Source: Scleroderma bovista (taxonomy: Eukaryota > Basidiomycota > Agaricomycetes > Boletales > Sclerodermataceae). From it: 64,000 bases of DNA. Every line of letters begins with the position of its first letter. Position 1 is the stretch's first letter. Shown here one piece after another: positions 1 through 11,261 of this stretch. The position numbers and the translations under genes are program-made. The notes beneath the pieces were generated by a model. That model searched no databases, had not been told where the DNA came from, and saw nothing but the letters and a program-made list of their open reading frames with translations. The stretch spans positions 56,601 through 120,600 of the forward strand of contig JAYMGJ010000108.1 of NCBI GenBank assembly GCA_037178675.1, in the 5' to 3' direction.

Positions 1-923
1 AGGCCCAATTATCCTGGGTGGCGTTACAAATATTAAGATAGACTGAACAAAATGGATCAGCGCACATACGCGATTAGAATGTCATTCGTGGTCAGCCTGT
101 TCGATTTGACTTCTTGGGGCTCACTCCAGTTAGGGGGATCGAATATTTTCGTGGGCGTTTCGGATGTCCCGGTCATTGGTCCCTTGTTGGTCATTGCGTC
201 CGGTAATCCTTTATCGCAAGAATCTTCAGGGAGATCTGCAAGACATTTCAAAGAAGCGTCTCCAATAGTACTGATCTCGGCGTCATCTAATCCCCTCTCA
301 TACTTGATCGTAGAGCTCCTCTCAGGGGAGATCGCATTCAAGAAGTTTTCCCCTGGCCGATCATTGTGTAGAGATGGTCTCGTCGCCCGATCCAGTACGG
401 CATCAATGTTCTGTAAAGATGCATCTTCTAAAGTCACATAGTGAGACTCCAGCAATGCTAGAGTGCCAGCCTGCGTGGACAGGTCAGAAATGGAGCCCTT
501 GTCGTGGAAAATCGACGGAACGGCTGCTGATGGTTTATTCTTGCCGTGCGAATGTCCATCGGTGGAAGTGGGCAGAGATCCTAGCGAAGATGGCTCCATC
601 GATGGTCTATCGCCCACCGGGGAGTGGCTACTATTCGACTGTCCAGGGGATCCATCTCGTTGCTCGGTGATCATTATAGTGGATCGTTTTCTGCGAACCT
701 CAGGATGATGTTGGAACGCCTGCTGTGCTGGTGCATGTGGAACAACGTCCTGCGCGCGGCGTCCTCCGTCAAACCAGGATACATAACATATAAGCGAGAA
801 AAGACATACAGCTGCACTAGTCGTCTCTGAACGCACGAGCCTAGTATCGGGTTGGTAACGGTATGAACCATTGTGGTCTGGCAGTTGTTGAGACGAAGGG
901 AATGTAACTATTCCTTCAGACAT
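1..923 (-). CDS. Fungal G-domain (AIG1-like) GTPase, 5' part, cut by the left edge
   Basis: Seen: a long first exon (923 down to 70) ends in the phrase LTTNDILIA, followed by a GTATGT donor (64-69). A 56-bp intron (14-69) ends in CAG, and the next 13 bases read I-I-G-P, the start of a P-loop. The same LTTNDI-V-A / intron / IIGPVGCGKS arrangement occurs in the GTPase at 6.7-8.8 kb, so this is the 5' portion of a paralogue whose G domain lies outside the window. The N-terminal extension is about 285 residues, Ser/Pro/Asp-rich and probably disordered, with one hydrophobic stretch (residues about 36-50) that could be a membrane segment. The start ATG is at 921-923. A later Met (about residue 84, MITEQRDG) is an alternative and would remove the hydrophobic stretch. 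Family knowledge: P-loop GTPases of this type are expanded in Agaricomycetes and their role is unknown. Confidence 0.7.
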
Positions 924-1761
924 GCCAAGTGCGAAAGGGAACCTCCAAGCCTATGCTTCAGAAGTACAGAGAGGGATGATTCGCTACCCTGGTAGTACAA
1001 GTCATGGGTCGGGGCCTCCAGTTACGCACGTGGCCGCAATGCCAGACCATCTTCTGGATGCCGCAGGGCTAGGGGATGTGAGCTTTCAATCTAGCTGCAG
1101 ATTGCACGCCGGCTGTCGCGGCTGACAAGAAACCAATAATTGTCACTGCTGATATTTCGGTAGTGCTCGGAGGCAGTGACAGTGCGACCCGTAGTACCTC
1201 GGGCACTACTTCTCGATAATGGTCATTCAATTAGACAGGGTTTTTGTCGTGGGAGAACTGGATCCAGTCGGTATCAGTGATTGAAGCGCCAGTGGTTGAC
1301 TTGGGTTTTGTAACAGTCTCTGGCATCCTCGGGTGATCAGCTCCTGGCCCTCTGAGTAACCGCGGTCCGCGACTTGACCTGTGCCACCAATCATGCAAGT
1401 TACCCTGGCCAGTAAGTTCATACTCTAATTCCGTCTTCTACCACATTCGATGCATTTGCATGACGGGCCCCGTGTCAAGACTAATCATCTTCGATTCACC
1501 GTCACAGTCGGGTTAACGATGAGTCAGGCCAAAGTCAGGCAGCAACAACTGTAACATCAAGGTCGAGATGAAAAACATTAGTAGTCTCGTCTAATCTAGT
1601 AATATGTCTAAACACTTGAGTGATCATCGATGAAGAAATAATATCCATCGAATTCCCTCCACCAACTGTCCAATCCTCGTACGCTCCCCATCGCCTTCCA
1701 ACATATCCCCCCGTGCTATCTCTGCGACGCCACACCCATCAGCACTCGATATCAAACCGAG
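924..1761. other. Intergenic stretch, nothing recognised
   Basis: Only short, compositionally unconvincing ORFs on both strands. No domain, RNA gene or repeat was recognised. Confidence 0.5.
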
Positions 1762-2376
1762 TCAAGAGCACACAGACGAACTCTCAGCTTCACCAGCTGC
1801 CCTCCTAGCACGCTTTTCCTCCAGCGCACGTTCCATCTCTTCGAATGCAGACAACACTGCTCCCGAGCCAGTCGAGGACATGTGTGTAGTCCGGATGTGT
1901 GCAGGCCACTCGTCCTCTGGGATCGATGATGCGGTCAACGCACTCCGTAGATTCTCTACAGAAGCTCTATACGCTGATAGCGATTCTTCGTACAGGTCAT
2001 ACACACATACTGCGCAGCCGGACATGCAGCACTCTAAAGAAAAGGGATCCAATACTCAGCGTACTGTATTCGACATTCAGGCAATCATATGCTCACCATC
2101 GTCCGCAGGCGGCACTGGTTCCTCCGGTACAACAAACCCCGCAATAGTCCTCTCACGCACATTCCCAGCGGGCTCGTGATGCACGCGTTGCTCCTGCGCT
2201 ATGCTGGTAGAGTCTTGCGACAGAGAGAGCGTGTTTTGTCCATGTATGCTATTTTCGAGTGTTCGGAATCGTTCCGTCAGGTTATGTCCTCGTCGATTGA
2301 GTCGTGTACGTGCATTTGTAGATGTGAATCTGAGGTGAGTGAGGAGAGGAGAGTTGAGCAGTGCTCTGGTCCGCAT
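1762..2376 (-). CDS. Oxidoreductase-like (OXLD1-type) CxxC protein, probably mitochondrial
   Basis: Two exons: 2376-2097 and 2033-1762, with a 63-bp intron (GTGAGC...TTTAG). Splicing joins VPPADD to ECCMSGCAVCVYDLYEE, which matches the Cys motif of the oxidoreductase-like domain (CC-x-x-GC-x-x-CV-x-D-x-Y) shared by OXLD1 and yeast YPL107W. The N-terminus (MRTRALLNSPLLTHLRF) is rich in Arg/Ser/Thr and free of acidic residues for about 35 residues, which suggests a mitochondrial presequence. The C-terminal part is a charged helix (FEEMERALEEKRARRAAGE). Spliced length is about 183 aa, typical for the family. The biochemical function of the family is not established. Reading through the intron would give a stop, and the splice restores the Cys motif exactly, so the model is well supported. 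Confidence 0.8.
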
Positions 2377-2468
2377 ACATGCTCAAGCAAGTTCAAGTGC
2401 AACAAGTATTCCGATTAGTCAGCGGACCATTCTACAAAGTTTTAGCTGGACGAGCACATTAATCTAAT

Positions 2469-3185
2469 CTACTGGTCTACACCCCCTGTCCGCTCCTCAT
2501 CCTGCAACGTCCTCAGCGCGTAAAACACCCGATATACCCCCTCCCTTACCATTTCCATATCTTCTGGCACAATTCTGCTGAGTAGAGGTGCGATCTTGTC
2601 CGGGTGCCAGCGGACCAGCGCGGCTCGGATGCGCTCCTTCCTTGCTGTCTTGCCACGATCGTCCCCGTCCACCCCCACGTCAAGCGACTCAAATAAGAAC
2701 TCCCCAATCGCACGCGCTGTGAGCCCATCGACGTCTCTTTCCACCAACGGCTTACGCACCGGCCACGGCACATCACAAAACCTCACATGCCCCATGGGCG
2801 CGTTTGTGCCAGCAGACAGAGCTCGCCAACGCCACTCGTACGTCTCCCATCGCACACGTGCACACTGCAACGCATTTGAACGGTGAATTTCTCCGCGAAT
2901 ACGTTGCGTGCGTGCGGTGTCTCGCTGCCCAAAGGTGTCCCTGAGTGTACCGCCTACACGGACCCATTCAGTTTCACTTTGAGCGGCAAGCTCATTCCTG
3001 TGCTTGTTTCTGTAGACGTGGTCGTGTTGAGGTAGGGGTTGCGTTGTGCATATCTGTGTGATGTGGAGGGTGCTGTCTGGATCAGAGGCAAATGCCGACG
3101 TGGACGCAGATGTGGCAGCAGAAGACGAAGATGCTGGTGGTGGCAGAGGCGGAAATGCTAAATAGCCCCTCATCCGTACTGCCAT
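2469..3185 (-). CDS. HPD-motif (degenerate J-domain / NFKBIL1-like) protein
   Basis: A single exon of about 238 aa from the ATG at 3185 (MAVRMRGYLAF...). The C-terminal third carries RKERIRAALVRWHPDKI, an HPD tripeptide in an amphipathic helix, followed by RIVPEDMEMVREGVYRVFYALRTL. This resembles the C-terminal RWHPDKF region of NF-kappa-B-inhibitor-like 1 and related fungal proteins rather than a canonical DnaJ. Upstream are a Ser/Ala/Pro-rich low-complexity segment and the W-E-x-Y-E-W-RW helix that precedes the J-like part in this group. The frame continues open 5' of this ATG to a GTG at 3245, and a TTTCAG just upstream of the ATG could be the acceptor of a leader intron, so the start is uncertain. 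Function is unknown; interaction with Hsp70 is possible but not shown. Confidence 0.55.
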   Translation of the reverse strand: MAVRMRGYLAFPPLPPPASSSSAATSASTSAFASDPDSTLHITQICTTQPLPQHDHVYRNKHRNELAAQSETEWVRVGGTLRDTFGQRDTARTQRIRGEIHRSNALQCARVRWETYEWRWRALSAGTNAPMGHVRFCDVPWPVRKPLVERDVDGLTARAIGEFLFESLDVGVDGDDRGKTARKERIRAALVRWHPDKIAPLLSRIVPEDMEMVREGVYRVFYALRTLQDEERTGGVDQ

Positions 3186-3649
3186 CGATGTCTGAAAGGT
3201 AAGGGCAAGGTGACGAGACGTGAAATTGAACTGTTGTTTTGTCACTAGTGCTTACTAATCATCAGGCAATCACCATCGGGTTAGGGTTTGGAGCCTTTGC
3301 TCAAAATTGCCCACTTCAGTGGACATGAATCACAGACAAGAATCGGAAAAGAATGTCAAGTTGATAGGTTTCTGTGATGCGTGGAACCGCTTCGAACTTT
3401 CGTTATCTGGGAAACGCTTCAAAATCCTACGTACCACATGCTAGTCCACTCAATGCGAGAAAATAATGAGTCATTAGACAATTGTGCCTTCAGAAAGAAT
3501 GTCACACTGCTCGCACAGACGATACGCATGGACTGCATATTGCATAGGCGTCATGTCCGAAGATATGTGAGACGACTGAATGGATACATGGCCCGTGAGA
3601 ATTAGTATTAATTCGTGACATTCTCCCCCGCGACGAGAAGCGTTGCAAC
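3186..3649. other. Intergenic between HPD gene and eL20
   Basis: 5' region of the HPD-motif gene and 3' flank of the ribosomal protein gene. I see no further coding signal. Confidence 0.5.
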
Positions 3650-4350
3650 TTAGAATGTCGAAGGGCGGCGGGAGATAAAGGTCGAAGTAGACTTGCTGAC
3701 CCGGTGAGGAAGGGGGAACCTGAGTTTCGGTACAAGAAGCTGCTTGATGTATGGGCGGCGCACGTCGTCTGTCTTCTTGATCTCGACGACACGGAGAATC
3801 TGGACGAGGCTACGTAAGCCATTGCAGAAGCATAAACAAATGACGCCTACGTGGATGGACCGGAAGCGTGCACGGTGCCTTGCGGCCATGTCTTGGTAGA
3901 GAGACCTGACAGCATCAGCACGGCTGAGCTCACGGAATTCCTTGTACATGTTGTGCGTGCCCGAACGGGAGTCATAGCGCAGCCAGACACCGAAGTTCTT
4001 GACCTTAAGCGGTTTCTTTTCATGGATCTACAGAGCAGCGCGAAAGCGAGGACATAAGCTAACCCCGTTTCACAGCTCTGTAAAGCAGGAACACGTACGA
4101 CGTTAACACCAATAATCTCCCCACTGGCCTTCTTGACCTTCTTCAGCTGCCTAAATGGCAAAATCGCAGTATCAACACCCGAAATGCCATATTGACCACT
4201 GGCCCACACCGCTCACCTCAAGAAGTACCAGAATCGCGACTTGGCAACGACTTCGTTGGGCGCAAAGATGCGCATGCGGTAGATTTTTGGATTGGGATCC
4301 GACTCAGTGGGCAGATGACGCCCGACGACTTGATATTCTTGCAGTCCCAT
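3650..4350 (-). CDS. RPL20: 60S ribosomal protein eL20 (L18a)
   Basis: Four exons: 4350-4217, 4150-4099, 4027-3851 and 3799-3650, with introns of 66, 71 and 51 bp. The spliced protein contains [90 protein letters not shown] and a C-terminal [10 protein letters not shown] followed by a basic tail. These are the signature segments of eL20 (RPL18A), in order and unbroken. The protein is a cytosolic component of the large ribosomal subunit. The third intron is 51 bp with no stop, so unspliced translation would insert 17 residues; family alignment shows it is an intron. The start is set at the ATG next to LQEYQVV. In other fungi the first residues sometimes lie on a tiny separate exon, so a short upstream coding exon cannot be excluded. 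As an intact essential gene, it anchors this part of the window as ordinary host chromosome. Confidence 0.95.
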
Positions 4351-5175
4351 CTACACAATCCGCGACATCAAAGTCAGCATCTGGAGTGCAAGGTCCGCAT
4401 CCACCACCAAAATCCGCTTGTGGATACTTTGGTACAGTTTCTGACAGCGAGGTGAGATAGGCGGATAGTACAACTCACTTTGAAAATAGTCTTGAGCTTG
4501 CGGCGTTGACGCTGTCGACGACGGTGAGGATATCCTCCCTGAGTTTGGTGTGTATGTTTGGTGGTATTTGGTGTAAGAGCGGAGTATCAAATGGACAAAT
4601 CATCGGTTCCCATCTACGGTTAGTAGGTTACCCCTTTCTTCCAAGGGCACCTCGAAAAATGCTACGCATTCTAATCACCTTCAGTGGGGGTAAGGCATCT
4701 CCGGGTCAGCAACAGCTCTCGGAAATCCTATGATTTCCTTCTTGATGAGATGATCTTCAACATTGATCATTCTCCCTCACCCAAATGTAGGGCAGTGCGA
4801 GATCAATGTGGTGTACCCTGTGAAAAGGCCTTAGTCCCATACAGGAGTATCAGCTAGCGTCTATGTTGCCGCCTGTCTTTGACGAGCTCGCTTTAACTCG
4901 CCGAAAAGAAGCTTGTCGCAGGGCTGTCAAGCTTCAGGTAATTACACTGCAGAGCCCAGTTGAGTTCATTACCTGTGAATCGCCATTGCTCACCTTCGAC
5001 CTGACTTCTTATTTCCGCCAGAATTATCTGCGGACGGTCGGGAACACGTCACCTACTACTTGAACCCATCCTTCAAGTAACTGTACTCTTACTAACGTGG
5101 ACGTTATTGTTCACGTTCGACGGTCTTGCATCCAAGCTCTTCCAGGAACACTTTCGTTCAGAGACGAACACAATA
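4351..5175. other. Intergenic between eL20 and the plus-strand GTPase
   Basis: Divergent intergenic region that should hold the eL20 promoter and the promoter of the plus-strand GTPase. No recognisable coding domain or repeat. Confidence 0.5.
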
Positions 5176-6237
5176 ATGCTTTCAGCAGTGGCTCCGTGGA
5201 GTGGCTACGCGGGACCACCTAGGAGGGCGAACACAACACCTGACGGCCCCAGCCAAAATGCGGGGTCAATCACCCAGCCTCAGCGTGATATCCTTATCGC
5301 GTGAGTCCGTCCATAGTACGGCCCGTCTCGCCCATGCACCCTTCTGATCTTTCGCTCACTGTCAGGTTGATTGGTCCAGTGGGGTGCGGAAAGAGTGCTG
5401 TGAGATCTTCCTCTGACACATCGTTCGAGCCAATAATTACTTTTTTTAAGTTTATTGCTAAAGCTATTGGGACCGCCAATAAAGGCGTAGGACATGAGTT
5501 ATGCCCAGGATCACATACACAAGATATAGTGACCACTAGATACAAGGTCGGAAACTCTTCCGACATAGTGCTGGTCGATACACCTGGGTTTGGTGATGTC
5601 AATATGACTGAAATACAGATACTGCACAAAATCTCCAAGTGGCTTCACCGGACGTGAGAGTATTTCTCTTTCCACCGTGCATGTCCTGCTAAGACGCTGG
5701 CATCTGTTCAAAGGTACAAGAAGAAGGTATTCTTCTCAGTCATTCTTTGCTTCCAACCCATAAACGACAATCGCATAAGATGGGCTTCATGGCGCAAGCC
5801 TCATCTCCTGTACGAATTATGTGGAAACGATGCGAAAGCCCAAATTGTACTGGTTACCACGATGTGGGACGCTGTGGAAGAGAGGCTCGGCATAGAGAGG
5901 CTCATGGAGCTCAAGGAGTTATGGAAACCGAAGTTTGGGCGAGGATCCAGGTCATTTTGTTATCAGAATACTCGGGAGTCGGGCGAAGAATTACTTTGGG
6001 CAGTCGTTAACAGAAGCACATTCTTCGGGACGGGGTGCACAACAAGCGGAATCGACGACCTGCAAACATGGAATGGTGGTTGGTGTTTTATTGCCAAGTA
6101 CTTTTTGCTGACGAACATTCCTTGTCAGATGGCGTGGATCCAAAACGAAGTGATATGGACCTAGCTTCATTGTATACAAATGACAGCGAGCCCCAAGAAG
6201 ATGAGAAGATTGATCCCCTGTAGTGTCATACAGTGAG
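5176..6237 (+). pseudogene. G-domain GTPase, single domain, with a 3' frameshift (probably decayed)
   Basis: Exons 5176-5300, 5366-5399, 5451-5653 and 5714 onward join to a G domain: LIGPVGCGKSA (G1/P-loop), then FIAKAIG, VLVDTPGFGD (G3) and LVTTMWDAVEE (G4-like). The P-loop sits on a 34-nt exon, the same size as in both domains of the minus-strand tandem gene at 6.7-8.8 kb. After LLWAVV the reading frame fits the paralogue only until about 6085-6095. Beyond that, similarity to the first domain's C-terminal linker (LFADEHSLSDGVDP... against VLSTDRRNYFSDVDFEP) continues in another frame and reaches a TAG at 6221-6223. A GTGAG donor-like sequence at about 6232 corresponds to the donor that leads into the second G domain in the tandem gene, but no second P-loop follows. 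This looks like a relative that lost its second half and then acquired a frameshift. It could still make a truncated G-domain protein. Confidence 0.65.
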
Positions 6238-6666
6238 TACCATTTATTATCTTGTGCTGGGCAGCAGCCTTGTCATTCTAATGCATTGTGGTATTGTTAC
6301 CCAGAAGGTATCAGTAATGCCATGCTTACTCTTATCCATCGATTCTCGGGTCAGTGCATCATAATGGCTCACACATCTCATATATATGCATCCCCCATTC
6401 TATATGTGTTTTTTCTCGACTTCGACACCTCCCAGTCACCCAGAGTGTCACGATGTTCCCATATTTTTCCACTTTTTTCTCTATATTGCCTGCCTTTCTC
6501 AGCCCTTCTGTGCTCATCACCAGCAAATATGGTGTATAGACCCTTCCGTTACCTCTGTTACTGTAAGTGGGTGAAACAAAATATGGTCATATTGGACATA
6601 GATATATCTAAGTACACCAGACAAGTACAATGGTGAAAGTAAAACAACGAACGACCAGTAGGCATC
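6238..6666. other. Convergent intergenic region
   Basis: Lies between two convergent GTPase genes and should contain both 3' ends. No domain or repeat recognised; the ORFs here are compositionally biased. Confidence 0.4.
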
Positions 6667-8830
6667 TTAACGTCGCTTAGACTGGATGGCTGTACAAATC
6701 AAAGCATGAGGTGAATCCACCAAAGCAAACACGAGAAGCATCTCACCTCTGATCACTCTCCAGAAGCGCGCAATTACGCGCTGCCTCACTGACACCCTGG
6801 TTCGAATCTGACGCAATACATCAGCCAGCTCCGCCTTAACCTCATCATACTCCCCCCGCAGTGCTTCCGCACTTTCTGGGTCCATAGCAACATCTGTCTC
6901 AGCACTTTGAAGGATTTCCAGCCGCCTCGCGGCCAGGGATTCCAACTGCACGAATAGCCCTTTTGCTGTAGCAACGTCTGCTAACACCTTCTTCAAACTC
7001 GAGATCTCCTTCTCCAAAAGAGCATTCCGGCGGTCCAACACCATGTCTATGACATTTTGGAGTACCTCTCCCGCCGAGCCAGGTTGATTCCGGTAATGGA
7101 ATACCGTGGAGTCATTCTGGGTCATCGCTTTCCAAGACCTCTTAAGTGTTGTTATCTTCGAGTTTGCATAGGCTTCTTCGACTTCGTCCCACATCGTCGT
7201 GACCAATGCCATTTTGCATATGGCGTCACGTCCACATAGGGATTGAAAGACCCGAAGATGCTTCGAGGGTATCCAACGTAACCGGGTGTCTGTCATGGAG
7301 TGGAAGTACAAGATGGCAGAGAGAAGGACTTTTTTCTTGTATCTTTTCAAGAGCTCGAAGTTAAGACTACAATTGCAATGCCAGACGCAAGGAAGAGGCT
7401 CACGTTTCAGTGAGCCAACTTGACACCATCTTCAGTATTTGCACTTCAGAAATGTCCGGATCGTCTAAACCAGGGGTATCCACCAAAACTGCGTTGACAA
7501 ACTTGCCAACAGCGCAGTTGGTTGCTGTGACTTGTCGAGTGAACGCGCCTCTACATAAGGTATGTCCCACTCCTGCATCATTGCCTGTAACGTTGGCGAT
7601 GAACTAGAGCAACTGAGCGTGATGCTCGATGTTAAATGAGGTACTCGGATACTCACTGAACTTTTACCAGAGCCAACTGGTCCGAGTATCCTGATAGACA
7701 ATGAATGCAGGATTCATGGTGAGGTAAGAAATGCTTCTCACAGTATAATGACATCACATGCGGTCATCTCGTTCAACTGGGCTTCTTGGAGTTCATTGTC
7801 AGATGGATGCCACGGCACCAAGCCCGTACCACCTGGCTCGAAATCCACATCTGAGAAGTAATTGCGGCGGTCAGTAGAGAGCACATTTTGCGAGAACAAA
7901 CCATTGTCCCGTGGTTGCAAGTTCGTCTGAAGTGGCGTACTGTTCTTAGTAACAGGTTCAGAAAGGTAGACCCGCTTTGTGCTCGCGTCGATAATGATTT
8001 GTAGAAGCTCCGCCGCTGACTCTGGAGTATTCCGATAACAAAATGTTCTGAACCCTCGCTCGATCATTGGTTTCCAATAATTTTCCTTCAGCTCCGCAAG
8101 CCTTTCTATGCCGACCTTCTCCTCCACATCGTCCCACATCGTAGTGACGAGGACGAGCTGGGACTTTGGATTATTTCCACATAATTCGCGCAGTAGCGGA
8201 AGTCTGTCGCATGATGTCCAGCGCACGCGATTGTCGATTATAGGGTGGAGACAAAGAACGGCTGAGAAGAACACCTTCTTCTCGTATCTTGAACGTGTCA
8301 GAAAGACGGATACTAAGATGCGAAGAACACCCTCACGTGTCATAAAGCCACTTGGAGATCTTAAACAATATCTGTATTTCAGACAGATTTGTATCCCCAA
8401 ACCCAGGGGTGTCTACCAGTACTACATTGGTACCGTTCTCTGTCGTATATTTGGTAGCGGCGATATCCCCGGTATATGATCCTGCGCATAGGTCGTGTCC
8501 TACACCTTCATCGGCGCTTCCAATGGCCTTCGCTATAAACTAATTGGCTCGAGCTATCTTGAACGATCATTTCTGAAAAAAGATCTCACCGAACTCTTTC
8601 CACAGCCTACAGGACCGATAATTCTAACAGTCATCGAAAGTCAGAGGTATTCGTGGAGTGATTCTATGGACTCACGCAACAATAATATCGTTCGTGGTCA
8701 GCTGGGCGATCTGACCAGTTGGCGCCGAGTTACATCTCTGACGTGTGAGGGTATCACGGGAGACGATCTGATGTCTGCCGATGGATGGCAATATGTCATC
8801 CACGATTGCTTTTCGGGGATGGTCGTTGGC
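6667..8830 (-). CDS. Tandem two-domain G-protein (two AIG1-like GTPase domains plus coiled coil)
   Basis: Spliced by eye. First domain: exons from about 8830 to 8676, then 8623-8590, 8539-8337 and 8287-7742, giving TNDIIVAIIGPVGCGKSS, FIAKAIGSADEGVGHDLC, VLVDTPGFGD and LVTTMWDDVEEK. That last exon ends ...NEMTACDVIIL at a GTGAG donor (7741). The 51-bp intron is followed directly by ILGPVGSGKSS (7690-7657), then 7603-7404 (FIANVTGNDAGVGHTLC, VLVDTPGLDD) and 7342-6667 (LVTTMWDEVEEA). So one transcript carries two complete G domains. Introns fall at equivalent places in both, each P-loop being on a 34-nt exon. The C-terminus is a heptad-like coiled coil (LLEKEISSLKKVLAD to VKAELADVLRQIRTRV) ending in a hydrophobic segment, which might be membrane-associated. 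The 5' end is unresolved: the frame is open to about 8830 without an ATG, so at least one upstream exon is missing from this model. Both DTPG motifs and both GKS motifs are intact; the canonical NKxD is replaced by TTMWD, as in the neighbours. Confidence 0.75.
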
Positions 8831-10317
8831 TCACTGAGGGTGGGTGATTGATTCAGACAGACAGGCGAAGCTATCGGCCCTTGTGATTGACATCCGTGAC
8901 CCTGGTCCACTCAATGGAGTGGGTGACTGCATCTATCGAGTTTCTCTCTGTGCAGACGTGTTCTTGGTGGAATAGGAAACGAACTAAAAGCGCCGACAAT
9001 GGCTGGCTGGATGCGGTTGTCTGGGCAGACGAATACAAGGAGCAGCGGAGGAATAACCTGACTACTAGGTCAGTAGTCACGGTGTAAAGTCAGTGCCAGT
9101 AAAAGTGGACAACGGTTATTTACGAGTAACAAAGTTACTTGCAACTGCAGCCCTGTAGCCAACTTCGGCAGCGAAACAACGTGATTAAGGCGAGCTCGAC
9201 GGAGACAGGAAGACTCCAATCATAGTAGCTTCTAGACGCGATCGGCGCACGAGGCTGGAAATTCCATGATTGGACTCCGGGCTTGTTTGTGGGGCTTCCA
9301 ATTCCATTGGGCCCAAGCGTGGGCAGTCCACCAAGTTTGCGGCCAGTCTCCGGACAGGCTAGAATCCCAAAGCCAGACTCTAGGTTTGAGGACGATAGTC
9401 GTTCCACTAAATTTATATGGACAGGCGAGTTTAACCATGTGACCAGTCCTTTGCTTTTCTCCATTTCTTGCCCAATGCTGGCTCATCCACGACCTTACAG
9501 TGTGGTGCCATCTCCTTTGAGTATACCGTATGTCTCCAAGCAAAATGGCTGTCTCAATCCACATTTTCAACACTATGAATCCTAAAGTCCAACAGCAAGT
9601 ACTATTCAATGCATAAACCCATCGAAGCAGAGGAGAATTAGTACGAGTGCCAAAGTCTCTGTCTGTCCACTTAACAGGCCGAAATACTACTCAGTACCAC
9701 GGACCAATACATAGGCTAATAATCCGGACTGAGCCAGTTATGCTTACACTGGCACTGGCACTGCGGCATTAACAAGTTATTGCCATGACAGGTCGGTATG
9801 TATTGTGTGGGTTTACCGTGTATGCACTGACTTGGTCGATCCATGGCCCGTGCGACAGGCTGTCCGGTATCCACCGCTGCGTATGTCACCTGCCCTTGAA
9901 CACGAATGCGGAACTGCGGTCGTCAGAGCCCTCCAGAGTCCGCTTTGCCGTTGGGTCACGAGCGACACTGAAATTATACGTATATGCACCCTCCGATTAT
10001 CGACATCCTGTTCATTTCCGCGCAAAGCGTGCTGATGTCCTTTGTCAAATGTACGACACCCTTATTGTCGATGTCAGGTCGATGATCGTGACGATGATGC
10101 GGTGCACCACGGGCCAGCTGTCACCGTGCAGTGCAATCCTTTCCTGTTCGGGAAGCACAGTACATACTACGCAGTCGTGCAGGCCGCGAAGCACACTGGT
10201 GCTGCGCCTTGCTGTGCAGCATGTAAGGATAAGTAGGCCAGATAAGCTGTCAATCAGTCGCCATAGTTCCTACTTTCCCCAAACACTAACACAATTCCTA
10301 CACACCTCTCAATCGAC
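8831..10317. other. Intergenic region
   Basis: Should contain the first exon and promoter of the tandem GTPase near 8.83-9.1 kb and the promoter of the first DUF7330-like gene near 10.2-10.3 kb. The remainder shows only unsupported short ORFs; nothing was recognised. Confidence 0.4.
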
Positions 10318-11261
10318 ATGCTCATTGAGAAATCTGCAAACGCAAAGCTCGTCGAAGCCGAGCAAGAACGTGCACAGGGTACGACAAACCCTACCACATC
10401 CGTACGTTTTCTCTCCCTTGCTCCATTAACACTGGGTCATATGCTGATATGATATGTGCGATTAGGACGACATTCCTCCTGCATATGGAGACCATTTGCA
10501 GGATTTCAGTGCTCCTCCAAGCACTGGAACCATCGCACCCTCAGACCCACTTGCGCGGTTAAAAGGAAAACCCACAAATTTCCTTTGCGTGGATCAAAGG
10601 AACGGCGCTATCAAGGGGACATATATCATTGATCCCTCTCTTCAAATTCCCGAAAGCCATCTTCCCCCGCCTGTTAAAGAGGGAGAGGGAGGAGCGGACG
10701 GAGAGAGGAAGAACTTGTATTTGCATACGCGGGACGGGAGCGTGGACGTCGACGTGTGGCTCGTGGGACATAAGAGCCGCTCGAAGGGATCTGGCGAACG
10801 AACGACATTGCATGTTAGCTCAAATGACGGGGCGATCACAACAAAAATAGTGAGACTCCCATTGCACCCTGCTGCCGGAATGCTGACAGTGCCTTATGAC
10901 ATATTTGCAGCAAGCCATAGACAACATCGATCCATTCTCTCTGAACATATTCACAAAGGATGGCAAAATAACCGTTATGATCCCCCGGTCTTTCCATGGC
11001 CCGATCACAATGACGTCCGGGAATGGAAGCTGCACACTCTCCAATGATATGCTCAAAACTAGCACTCATCTCGGCGTCGCGAATCGTACGACGCGGTACT
11101 TTGTTGGCCAATATTCTCCTAGTTCCATGCAGCACGTTTGGGAGGGCGACGGGGTCAAGGTCGAGACGAGAGACGGGAAGATTAGGGTCAGGTATGTTGA
11201 CGAGGTTGTTCAGTCGTCTTCTTCGAGTTGGTGTATTTTCAGTAGGCTGTTTCATTCTTGA
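10318..11261 (+). CDS. DUF7330-like protein, copy A
   Basis: Exons 10318-10401, 10466-10849 and 10911-11261 (introns 64 and 61 bp) give 272 aa. The core reads KPTNFLCVDQRNGAIKGTYI, IDPSLQIP, VDVDVWLVG, IPRSFHGPI, YFVGQY and VKVETRDGKIRVRYVDE. The same order is found in the neighbouring copy at 11.7 kb and in basidiomycete proteins I recall under DUF7330; the name is from memory. The pattern of alternating short hydrophobic strands and conserved Gly/Asp turns suggests an all-beta fold. There is no signal peptide; the N-terminus is charged (MLIEKSANAKLVEAEQE). The second intron is inferred because reading through it changes frame and because copy B has a splice-like segment at the same place. 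Function is unknown. Confidence 0.75.

Noticed and set aside
3502..3822. Minus-strand ORF overlapping eL20 exons
   Set aside because: Shadow frame of the ribosomal protein gene.
9785..10429. 214-aa plus-strand ORF
   Set aside because: Overlaps the first exon of the spliced DUF7330-like gene in another frame, with Cys/Arg/Ser-rich composition typical of non-coding translation.
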